Shown here: positions 1 through 9,765 of the stretch, in pieces
Layout: the number at the start of each line of letters is the position of its first letter
How positions within the stretch are numbered: the first letter of the stretch is position 1
Assembly (NCBI GenBank): GCA_030272585.1
Contig: BSYQ01000001.1
Span: forward strand, 4,774,001-4,838,000
Direction: 5' to 3'
DNA: 64,000 nucleotides
Source of the DNA: Bryopsis sp. KO-2023
Taxonomy: Eukaryota > Chlorophyta > Ulvophyceae > Bryopsidales > Bryopsidaceae
Made by a program: the position numbers and the translations under genes
Notes under the pieces: model-generated
What the model was told of the DNA's origin: nothing
Database searches by the model: none
Seen by the model: the letters and a program-made list of their open reading frames with translations, nothing else

Positions 1-16
1 AACCCCCAAAAAAGAG

Positions 17-1216
17 TCACCCTTTGTGTCGAAGCTTGGACAACGGCATCCCTTCTTTGGTCCGCCACGTGAATCCCGCCCGCTTGTGACCGGTGTACCG
101 AGCGAGCGCACGCAACATACCAGAGAATGTCAACCCCAACGCCAAACTCAGCATCACAACCGCAGAAAGCATGCACTTGCCGCTGTTGTCGCTTTGCGAG
201 AGCAATCCCAGGCACGGAAGGTAGGCTCGGACTAAGGTCGTTCCTAGGGCAGACGTCTGGGTGATCAACCTCGTCAAAACTGGCTCGGTGTAGCTCAAAA
301 AGATCAGTCCCAGGACAACCACGCCTCCCATCGCCGTGAGTAGGTCACACTGTAGTTCAGGGTACAATGGCAGGATAACCTCGAGGCCGATGAGCGCTCC
401 AAGCAAAGGTACTTTCGCGTAAGGGCTGAGGCGGTACGCCAGCAGACGCTCAGGAACAGCTCCAAGGAACCACACCAGCATGAAAATCATACCGAGCGCC
501 GCGAACAGCTGCAGCCACACCCGGTCCGCAAAAAATGACTGACAAAGATGCGACAGCAGGGCAAAGAAGAGGAGCCCCATAAACCCCACTTCATTGGAGA
601 ACGGCATCGCCTCCCCAGTAGTCTTGACGTCAAAGTCTTCATTGCTCCCACCCATACTGGTCAAGGGCTTGTCCGCCTTCTGCGGTGTCGAGGTGCCACT
701 CTTGGCATTTGATGCCACCGGTTTCGAAAGAGAATCACCAACGAGACCACCATTCTCTACAACGTTTGACCCTTTGATCTGGAAGGGAGTGGACAGGCTA
801 TCGGCTTTTCCATACAGCTCCTGGCTCGCGTCACTGGAACCCTTGGCATCGACTCCCAAGCTGCTGGCAGCAGCGGAAATAACACTGTTCGCCACTTCGG
901 GGGGACCGAGCAAGCCACCGTAAATGAGCGCGGGAACTTGCGCTTTCGGCCCGATGCAGGTTCGTACTTGGGGGGGCAGCGCCAACGACACCGCCGACAG
1001 CACTGCTGCCTCAAACTTCCTCAGGTCGGTTTCATCGTCATACCCCAGCCACTTGTTCAAGCACAGCAAGTGTTCCCGATCCATCGACAAACAGCCGCGA
1101 CTGTCGTCAAAAGCTCCTTCTGAGTGGAACTGCGGTTCTAAAAGCATATTTTCCGATTTTGCCCTCGACGAAGAGGCAACCAGGCTTGAATACAGTTTGG
1201 CACACTCAAACCCCAA
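17..1216 (-). CDS. Multi-pass membrane protein of unknown function, 3' exon
   Basis: An open frame of about 399 codons ends in a TGA at 17-19. The N-terminal third is soluble (a run around NKWLGYDDETDLRKFE, then an alanine-rich segment). A Ser/Lys/Thr-rich linker follows. The C-terminal 200 residues hold about five or six hydrophobic segments (around GLLFFALLSHL, LFAALGMIFMLVWFLGAV, PLLGALIGLEVILPL, GGVVVLGLIFL, MLSAVVMLSLALGLTF), then a basic tail. There is no ATG at the 5' end of the frame and an in-frame stop lies just upstream of 1221. The exon therefore probably begins at an acceptor near 1223-1228 and the start codon lies in an upstream exon, perhaps within 1250-1470, which I could not join with confidence. 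I do not recognise the family. An intracellular membrane location is an inference from hydrophobicity only. Confidence 0.55.
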   Translation of the reverse strand: MGFECAKLYSSLVASSSRAKSENMLLEPQFHSEGAFDDSRGCLSMDREHLLCLNKWLGYDDETDLRKFEAAVLSAVSLALPPQVRTCIGPKAQVPALIYGGLLGPPEVANSVISAAASSLGVDAKGSSDASQELYGKADSLSTPFQIKGSNVVENGGLVGDSLSKPVASNAKSGTSTPQKADKPLTSMGGSNEDFDVKTTGEAMPFSNEVGFMGLLFFALLSHLCQSFFADRVWLQLFAALGMIFMLVWFLGAVPERLLAYRLSPYAKVPLLGALIGLEVILPLYPELQCDLLTAMGGVVVLGLIFLSYTEPVLTRLITQTSALGTTLVRAYLPCLGLLSQSDNSGKCMLSAVVMLSLALGLTFSGMLRALARYTGHKRAGFTWRTKEGMPLSKLRHKG

Positions 1217-2294
1217 CCCATGCTCTGGATTACGTCATTGCTCGTCTGAATCACCCTCGTCACCTGGATCTCATTAGTACGATCGCATTCTGTCCACAAA
1301 GTGGGCGGACTCGGTCGACACCGGCTTCCAACGGTTCGAGATGACAGACGCCCAGTTTCTGTTCCTTGGCGTCCCTCGCTCCATCGCCGGATTTCCAACC
1401 GCACGCCAGCGTAAATTCATATCTGCTTGCAGGGCGGCTTTGCGCCCGCGGACGCGATTCGCTTGAGTGATGGTCATGGTGAGAATTAGAGGAAGTGGAT
1501 GGGAAGGTCTTGGCACACCTAACGTTGACCTACGGTTGGGGTGGGCGTAATTCAACAGGACACCTTCCGTCAAAAAAAGTGAACAGTCGCGTATGGTGAG
1601 CTTTTCATCAGAGAATCGCCCACCTTTTTATCGTCCATGTTCGAGATTTTGATTTGGAAGTTTTTTGGAATGTTCTTGCACAACAGATTTGGAATTCACT
1701 GGGGCAAGCCAGAATTACACATTCTTTTCAAACACATAACATTTTTCTCTGCAATCCATCACCCGCCTCTTTTCTCATAACCCCCTGCCCTCCTCTCTAC
1801 CTGTATCCTGAATTTCCTAATCTATATGCAAAGCCATTTCGTGCACCCACCTTTTTTCTTTTCTAAAATCAAATCCCCTCCTATATCTTCTATCAATATC
1901 CAATTCTTCAAAAAAACCAATGAATGTCCTGCAACATGCTCTGCTCTTGGCAAAAAAAAAACACTTTCCTTTCGACCCTAAAAATACGAACTCCTCGATT
2001 TGCGGTGCCGTATTTTCAAAATGACAATTCCCAATCGTGCACCCCCCCCGATGACTGACTGTCGCAGCCTCATGAATTTCAAATTCGCAAACTGCAATGG
2101 AAAATACAGGTGTCAGTCAGAGGCTCAACGAGTAGCGGCCGCAAAAAGAAACACAATAGTTTTCGACAAAAAGTAAATTGGCATAGTTCGGACAATAGGG
2201 TTCTGATCGAAGTCAAAAACTAGGATGAACCTGGTACATAAAATAGGCACTTAAAAAGGCAACTACTTGGTGGAGGTCCATTCCCCCATAGGCT
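1217..2294. other. Spacer with probable 5' exon of the 17-1216 gene
   Basis: 1250-1470 has open minus-strand frames that may hold the missing first exon of the membrane protein gene at 17-1216. From about 1575 to 2290 the DNA is AT-rich, with poly-A and poly-C tracts. I see no gene or structured element there. Confidence 0.3.
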
Positions 2295-3342
2295 CTAGGA
2301 GTGGAACGAGTATTTGCCATTGGCTGAGAAGCGATATGAAACCCACATGACATTTCTTGACTTCCATGGGCTGGCAGGTAAAACATCTGCCTCCCAATGC
2401 GGTTCCCCCATTTCTTCCGCCTCCTGCCGTGCAAACCCCAGTTTGGTCCCCTTGTAAGGATTGTCATGGAGCACACCCTCAGGCTCAAGCTCGCTTTCCT
2501 CCGAAGAGCGTCCATCCAAAGTGACAGATTCTGCAGTGGCCACACTGTCTGGCGCGTCTCGCTCATCGAAAGGCTCCCTGTCTGCAAGAGGGTGGCTCGA
2601 CGAATCCACCACCTGGCAACGAAATCACAAGCATTCACTAACCTCGCGCAAAATCTGCAGCCATTTGGGTGCAACCACAGTGTGGGGGAGCTGGGTGGTA
2701 TGCGAGCGATCGCTCGATTGAACATGTCTGCGGTGAACGATCGGTGGGAGCGTTCCCGAAGCGCGTCCTGTTGCATGCGTACTGTTTTCCTCGGGTGCCG
2801 CCTACCGTATAGCAATCGCCAATACCACGAACAGCAGGAGAAGATGGCGTCGATAATTCCAAGCCTTTTCCTTCGTTCTCCTCGCCGATTACCGACAGCA
2901 CCGAATGGCGCGGCGAGAGCACCGTTCCAAGACGGTTGGGGTTCTTGTTTTCAGCGCCAACCGCCTCTCTCTTCGGTGGCGGAGAGTCCATAGAGCGGCA
3001 TGCGCATGCGGGCTGAAAGGGTCTCTTTGGCGTGCGCAAAGTGCTGCACGCTGTATCGTCTACGTCCTTGCAAGCATCGACCTCCCCCTCGGTTGATGCG
3101 GTGTAAGTTCGGAGAGGGGAGCAGTTTGGCGATGGTGCAGGAGCCCCTCTAGCCAGTCTTATCGATTTTTGTTTAAAACTGCCCATCGCTCGTGCCATCG
3201 CCGAAACGGGATGCGGTCTAGGAGTAGAGGGAGGGGTGTCGAACCAGCAGTGGTCGTCATATATCGGGTTGAAGTTTGGGGGGCCTTTGTCCTTTTGGCG
3301 ACGTCTATTTTTCTGACGCCTATCCTTCCTCCGCCAAGGCAT
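2295..3342 (-). CDS. Basic/Ser-Pro-rich protein of unknown function (two exons)
   Basis: Proposed exons are complement 2806-3342 and 2295-2612, giving 284 codons. The donor is ACG|gtaggc at 2805 and the acceptor is gttgccag at 2613; both sides are phase 0. The ATG at 3342 opens a strongly basic N-terminus (MPWRRKDRRQKNRRRQKDK), which could be a nuclear localisation signal. The middle is low in hydrophobic residues and rich in SP/TP dipeptides (TPPSTPRP, SMDSPPPKRE, STPSSPAV), typical of a disordered, kinase-regulated protein. The second exon is acidic (SSEESELEPEG) and ends with an aromatic patch (MWVSYRFSANGKYSF). The frame stays open upstream to about 3459 without another ATG I trust. No family was recognised. 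A nuclear or cell-cycle role is only a guess from composition. Confidence 0.42.
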
Positions 3343-4326
3343 CGCTCTCTTGACGGCGTGCCACCCGGGAAAACAGTCTCCCAATAAGAACATCGTTGCA
3401 ATCACCTTCAAAACAACACACAGAAACGAACGTTGAGGCAGTCGGATGGCGCGCGCCAAGATCCAGTGGATGCAAGTCTTTGAGCGTTCGTGAAAACCGC
3501 TGTCGACTGGTGCGCAGCCTCACCTTCCTCAGTCCTCGACGGTCCCCGCCTTCCTCACGATTCTGTCGCACCTCACCACCCCTGCAGAACAAACTCCTCG
3601 CCCCCATTTTCCATAGATTGCCACACATACGTCACATCGTGATCTCCACTCAGACGTCGCCGCAGTGCGTCAGAGAACCCCTCAGACGTCGTGGCTTCAA
3701 TTTCGGACGGGAATCGATCGCAACGACCAGAAAATGGGCTCCTGAGCAGTGTATTTTTTTTCGATTTCACTGGCCCCAAAGTGGCCCTGAATTTGGCCAT
3801 TTCATCTAGTTGTGGCCCTTTTGTGGCCCAATTTGTCCGAAAAAAAATAGAATGTGGCCCCAACTTAAAAACCAGAAATTACAAGGCTTGGTGTTTATAT
3901 AGCACTTACTCAATGTTGTTGGTTTTGATTTTTGTGGAAACTCGATTGATTTCTTGGATGTGGCCCTGGCCTTACAAAGTTTGGGTAAATGTGGCCCTTT
4001 TGTGGCCCCAAAATCATCTTGTAATAAAACGTTTTGGCCCATTTGTGGCCCCAGAATTTGCCATTCTGATTTGTTTGGGGGCCAAAATGGGCCAAAAGGG
4101 CCACAATGGGCCACAAAAATATACACTGCTCCTGAGGGAAGGAAAACACCCCACATGGAGAGCGACATGGACATCTCGAGCGAAATCGCTGAAAAAATCT
4201 GAGGAAGCGCGGCAGAAGCCGAGCGAGGCGGCACCACCCAATCACTGCGTGTGTCATTCACCATCTTCGGTTATATTTAGTACGGCACGATTTGGTGTCT
4301 CGCATGGACACGATCGATTTGCCAAC
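3343..4326. other. Divergent intergenic region carrying a MITE
   Basis: This is the spacer between the minus-strand gene ending its 5' side at 3342 and the plus-strand TDRD3-like gene starting at 4327. More than a third of it is the 382-bp hAT-type MITE described separately. The remainder shows no exon I can support, and long open frames crossing the MITE are by-products of it. Confidence 0.6.
3747..4128 (+). mobile_element. hAT-type MITE, copy 1 (382 bp)
   Basis: The element starts CAGTGTATTTTTTT and ends AATATACACTG, so its termini are inverted repeats. It is flanked by a perfect 8-bp direct repeat CTCCTGAG (3739-3746 and 4129-4136). An 8-bp target duplication with CAGTG-type ends is the signature of the hAT superfamily. 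The interior has no coding capacity but many short TGTGGCCC / GGGCCACA motifs near both ends, like the subterminal transposase-binding repeats of hAT elements. A second copy, also exactly 382 bp, lies inverted at 59506-59887. It sits between two divergently transcribed genes. Confidence 0.9.
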
Positions 4327-6492
4327 ATGGGGGCAGAGCTGTTCGGTGAGCTGCAGAAGGAGGGTTGGCACATCAAGCCTCAAGTGAGCCAGCGAGCGTT
4401 TTCCCGCAGCACATGGTTGACAGGAGCTCGATTGCAGACATGGGATAATCCACTTTTTCTGGGCAGGTTCAAGGAGCCTTGTTGCAGGAGTTGGATACGC
4501 TGAACGTGCATCTGCTCAGGCAGCATCTGTTAAACTCAGACTTCAAAAAGGTGGAGTCAGCGCTGGTGCACTGGGATGTGGATGCATGAACCTTTTGTGT
4601 TGAATCATGTCGGAAAACCAGGATGGGGGTGGTGCTCCACAATCAGTAAAATGTCAAATTAAGATGATGAAATCTTGAAATCAATTTTCCTGCAGGTTGG
4701 CCATGTGTGCATCCCAGACGCTGTCAACAAAGCAAATGCCACTTTCCAGGGACCTGTCGTGTTGCAAGTTTCTTCAGCTCGGGATATTACCCGTCCAGAG
4801 AAGGGGGTGGCCAGTGATGGAGGGAAAAGAATGATGTTTTTGACTCTGACGGATGGGCGTTCCACCTGCCGTTGTCTGGAGTACAAACAAGTTAGCAGCC
4901 TCAGCGATGCGATGGCGCCTGGAACCAAAATCGTCCTTAGGAATGCCACAGTGAAGGCAGGGGTCATTATTCTTGACACCAAGTCAATCCAGGTCGGCAG
5001 CTCTCTTGGAAATGTAAATGCCTAAATTTTAAAGTCCATCGATGAAGCACTGTGGAGTGGAGATTTTTTTTTGAATTGTGCCATGATTAATATCTGGAAT
5101 TCAGCCACGTGTTTTTATTTGCTGTCAGGTGTTGGGAGGTCGAGTGGATGATCTGGCTGAAGCATGGGAAATCGAAAGGAAGTTTGGAGCATCTCGACCC
5201 AAGGGAGATGATGAGGAGATGGCTCCAGCTTTCAAGCATTTTGATCCAAGACGGACAGGACGGCACAACAAGGGTACTGTATTTCATTTCCTTGCGTGTG
5301 AAAATGCAACGATTCAGAAAATGCAGCAAAAGGAGGCTTTTCTTTTTTTTCAACTCATTACCAGTTTTTGCGTTCTGGTGCAGGGCAATCCCGTGGTGCT
5401 GGAGCGACTCCACCGGTGGGATTAATAGATGTTGGCTTCTTGGAGATAGTTTGTGGATGCATTTTTTTCATAAACGCCATCGATTGAAACGAGTTGGATT
5501 TGTGTCCTCTGAAAACGCCGACTCTCTCCTGTGATGAGGCCTGAAGACATTTTGTTTTTTTGATGAAATTAGGTGGGACCGTCGGCAGCGGCCATCTTGT
5601 CTGGTCAGACAGAGGAAGAAGAGGAAGAGGTGGTGCGGCAGGTGGATGTCTCAGCTGGTTCTGCACCAATATCCAGCAATCAGAGTGCCGTCAAAGCCAA
5701 GTTGCTGGGCGACATGAAGCCTGACCTTGGAAGACGTCCATATCGTAATCAGGTATAGGTAATTTTAAAATTATAATTTCCATAAGTAATATTCCATTCG
5801 TTCTGACTTTGAACCCTCGGCGTGTTATGTTGCGAACGATATAGGGGCTGGCATTCATTCAAGGGGTTGTGGAAAATGCTTGCAGGGTTTCGGTGGGCCA
5901 CAGGATTCCAGCGGTCCAAGCACTCGGGGTGGAAGAGGAGGTCGACATGGGCAATCTCGAGGAGACGATCCTAGCACATTGACTTTGGAAGAGTATGAAG
6001 CCAGGAAGAAGAGTGAGTGTTGCATAGGGTACATCAATTGCATGCATGCTCCAAGGAGGCAAATGCACACCCAGTCGATTCTTTTGATTTTGTGCTATGC
6101 TATTGAGTCTCTTGCTCAGCGCAAATTCTGAACTTGTTCCAGGGGGCACAGGCTTGCTAAAACCAACAGCAACAGTGCAGTCGGACGAAGAGCTTGCCAG
6201 GAAATTGCATGAGGAACTCAACATGACGGCGAGCAGCACACCGCCGCCGGCTCCCCCACAACGAAAGTCCGCAGCAAATGAGCTTCTGTCGAATCTGTTT
6301 TCGTACGGGGGTGATCCTGAACCCGAGTTTGACCCAAGAGGTGGAAGGGGAGGTCGAGGTCGGGGCCGGGGTCATGTTGGGAGTTATGAGGGCAGAGGGG
6401 GGAGGGGGCCTTCACGAGGAAGGGGCGGGCCGTCAAGGAGTCGTGGAAGGGGCAGGGGAGGGGGTGGGGGTCGCCGTGGAAGAAGAGGTTGA
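4327..6492 (+). CDS. TDRD3: TDRD3-like OB-fold protein with RGG tail
   Basis: Eight exons: 4327-4383, 4467-4550, 4696-4992, 5129-5273, 5384-5415, 5573-5752, 5886-6012, 6143-6492. Phases agree throughout and give 423 aa. Exons 2-4 match the N-terminal helical/OB-fold module shared by RMI1 and TDRD3 (residues about 20-190; QELDTLNVHLLRQHLLNSDF, FQGPVVLQVSSARDI, MMFLTLTDG, VLGGRVDDLAEAWE). In animals this module binds topoisomerase 3-beta. A glutamate run follows, then DEELARKLHEEL near residue 325, and a C-terminus of about 60 residues made almost only of R, G and S. The Tudor domain of animal TDRD3 is absent. The likely role is as an RNA/DNA-associated partner of a type IA topoisomerase, with the RGG tail contributing RNA binding or acting as an arginine-methylation target. 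It converges with the gene at 6848-9765 across a 355-bp spacer. Confidence 0.82.
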
Positions 6493-6847
6493 AGCACGTT
6501 TGAATTGTTTTCTTCGGGAAAATCAAGAGAGGAGATTCACTATGAAAAACCTTTGCTCCTTTGCGGGTTCATCATGACTACCCCCAACCTGCTGGTTCTG
6601 TTTTGGGAAGGGTCCAGTTTTTGTAATTTTTTTATGGCAGTGGATGTGCTGAGTATTGATTCAGATCTGTTGAAAAACCTTCAAAAAAATTGTATGTTGA
6701 CGAAAAGTGCCCCTGCTCTCTGTCCTGCCCATCCTTAACTTTTCAAGACTGCACACAGTTTTCACAGATGCATTGCCGAACACACTGTGTTTTGGTCAGT
6801 TGTGACGACTACGACCTGCAGTGATTTCTAACCCATGTATCGCATCC

Positions 6848-9765
6848 CTAAAAGGCGGCATTTTGAGGGGGTTGTAGATTTCTCATCCGCCGTCTCTTGC
6901 CAACCACAAGGATAATAGCAACAACACACAGCAAAACGCACACTCCTGTGACCGCAATCCCAACGTAACCCCACACCACCTTGGCTCCTCTGGACCTCAC
7001 TCTGGGCCCTGTGAGGTCCACAGCCAAAAGCTCGTTAAAAGACTGGGCATTCAGATCTATCAATATTTTTTTGTCATGCAAATAACCCAAAGAACAAGAT
7101 TGAGCAAAGTCGGAATGGCTGGGAGGAGAAAAACGTTTTTTTCTTTACTAGGGGTTCACACTCTCTTTTAAAATGGACTTGGTTTCTTTTTCCTACCTTT
7201 GCATGGCCCACGTCCAGACCCATCATCGCATTCGCTGGTGACGTCAGCATTTCCCCTGGCTTCCAGCTCAGGATTGCTTTCCTGTGGAGGTAGAGCACCA
7301 CCTTCAAACGCATCCACCCCTTGGTCGATGCTTGCTACCACAATATCAATTTTATCTTCGGTTGCATTCAGATCAAATGTTCGATCCCCACTGAAAACCA
7401 AATCGACCTCCTCCTGTGCTTTTGTTTTGTTGGTTGTTTGTTTGCTTGATTCTGGCTGGCTTTTGGCTTCGGACTCTTGAGGTGGTAAACCTTTTGATTC
7501 ACGTTCCCTTGGCATGCTTTTGGCTGTATTTTTTGAGCCTGCATCTTCTCTTGGAAGCTCATTTGTCTCCTCAGGAGGGGGCGTTTCGACCCCGTCCAGC
7601 AAAACTGCTGCCTCGAGTGTTGTGTTATTTTCTTCCGAGTTTTCCAGATCTGGGAATTCCCTTGAGGGAGAAGGGGCAATGTTCCACACTGTGGGTGGGC
7701 CGCCAGATGATAACAGTTCAGCGGCAATCGCTACTGGTGGACCAATTTGGTGCTGTGGTAGCACAGGTTCTTGTGATTCTGGGACGGTATTATTCCCTGT
7801 GGACTCTATGGCCGGCATCCCCTCAGCAGCCCCATTGATCTCTGGTGCCCTGGAAAAGGTGGCAGGTATGACGTCTGGGTTGGGTGGAGATGCATCCTCC
7901 GGGTTTGCATTCCCATCCAACAATAGCTCTGAAGCATTAGGAGCATCCGACCCAATATTGAATACGTCGAGTTGAGTATTCGACGACTCGAGCGAATGTG
8001 GTAACTCTGTTGGTGTTCCTGAGCCGTCCAGTTCAGTTTTTTTGCCAATGAGATCGGATTCCGACTGATGAGCAGCAGGTCCCGCGTCCAGGAGATTCTC
8101 TGATGCTATTTCCTGCTCCTCTCCTTGACTGGGGGATTCAGCTGGTGGTTCGTTTTGGTGTTGGTTTGAGAGTCCAGATGGTTCCGATGAAGGTGGGTGA
8201 GAGTATGACGGGGCGAATGCAGAAGGTTCATCCAGTGGCTGGAGGTTTGTACCTCCTCCCAGGTCCCTCTCAAGCAGATTTTCTGAACTGTCTGGACTTG
8301 CTGTTGGCAAATTTTGTTCTTCTTCTGATCCACAACCAGCAGCATCGCACTCTCTGGCCAAGGAATCTGTTGCCGTTATTTCGTCGGTTGAAACTTGTTC
8401 TTCTGAGTCTGACCCTGCTGGAGCGTGCGCTTGACGGAGCGTGCTCACTTTCTGACCTTCACCCTGTTCTTTCTCCTCTTGGCTCCATTCAGGCGCAGGT
8501 GCATCTGAATCCACAGTCTTTGGTGGTGTCAACGAGCCATCTGTGGACGGTATGCTCGGAGAGTCAGACGGCGTGAGTCTTTCAGTGTCTTGCGGCGGTG
8601 CCGCAACGCCTCTTGCAGCTTTGTCAAAAGAATCTGATTCCAAAGCTTGAACCACGTCCTTGTCATCCGTTTTCTTTTCATGCTCTTCGAACACCAAGAC
8701 CATTGAATCACCTGGCGTCTCTGGCGACGGTGCATATTTTTTTTGCTCATCGGATAACAAGGTCTCTGGTATAATTGAATCGTTCACCTGGCTTTCAGAT
8801 AACACCACTTCTTGATCAACAAGCTCCTCCGGTGACTGTGCATCTTCTTGTTGCTCTTCGGATAACAAGTTCTCTGGTGAAATCGAATCTTTCTCCTGAG
8901 GGACCAAGGCCTCTTGATCAACGAGTTCCTCAGGTGATTTGCCATCTGTTCGTTGCTCGTCAGAAACTGATACATCAGCATCAAATGGAGTCTCTGGCGA
9001 AATCCCATCTGCAGATTCATCCAAGGGCGTCAATACCGTCATCGATGGAGAGAGATCGTCAGGCATCTCTGTCGGCACTCCGCCTTGTTCAGACATGGAA
9101 TTCTCCTGAAGCTCACCCCTCGATCCCAAAGGTACCCCCGCGGTGGGAACGCCAAGTCCATCGCTTTCATTCTCCGTTGGGGCATCTGCCAGAGCTGTCT
9201 TGAAACTACCGTCGACCAAGTCAGGAGACTCGATCGACGGAGGGATGCCATCGGCGAACGGAGGGAAATCGCTGCCAGCAGCGTTCGATTCGGAATCAGA
9301 CACCCTCGCAGCGTTGTCTCTGGATGCCTCAACAGCAGATCCCACACTAGTCCCAGTATCGCCACTGGTGGTGCTGCTGGGATCATTCGCCCTGCCGACG
9401 GCCTCTTCTGTCTCCGTTTGTGTTGATATCGACGGGGAGAGTTGCGTGGAAAAAGGCGAGATGGTCCTGCCACCACCACGGCTTCCTGAGATCCCAACGT
9501 CAATAACAAAGGGGCTGGAGTTGATGGAAGTTGCGAATCTCGATGGGGTGTTGATGTTCGCCAGCACTACCGGATCCCTGAGCGGCTTGGAAGAGTCCAA
9601 CGTAACTTGAGATGCACAGAAAACCAGATGACCCGTAAGTCACAAAGCGACATTGACAAATGGACGACCGCTCGTATGCACCAAGCAGAACCACTCACGA
9701 GAATTCCCTGGTCTCCACAGGAAAGTGGCCACAAGCAGTGTGACGACTTGTGCATGCGTCCTCAT
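6848..9765 (-). CDS. Type I membrane protein with long acidic Ser/Pro/Glu-rich ectodomain
   Basis: Exons complement 9699-9765, 7197-9605 and 6848-7056 give 894 aa, with all phases consistent. Exon 1 encodes a signal peptide (MRTHAQVVTLLVATFLW) and joins to LTLDSSKPLRDP. The central 800 residues are extremely rich in S, E, P, D and T and almost free of cysteine. Around plus-strand 8690-9000 there is an imperfect repeat of about 22-25 residues (SPEELVDQE, SPENLLSEEQ, SPEELVDQE, IPETLLSDEQ). A short CDDGSGRGPCKG segment precedes the membrane-proximal exon. The last exon carries a single transmembrane helix (GYVGIAVTGVCVLLCVVAII), followed by a basic stop-transfer sequence and a tail of about 20 residues. 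It probably sits at the cell surface or in an endomembrane as a stalk-like protein, with many potential O-glycosylation or phosphorylation sites. No family recognised. Confidence 0.75.

Noticed and set aside
3691-4503. A 270-codon plus-strand open frame
   Set aside because: It runs through the hAT-type MITE, exon 1 and intron 1 of the TDRD3-like gene. The MITE is non-coding and its copy elsewhere does not keep the frame meaningful.
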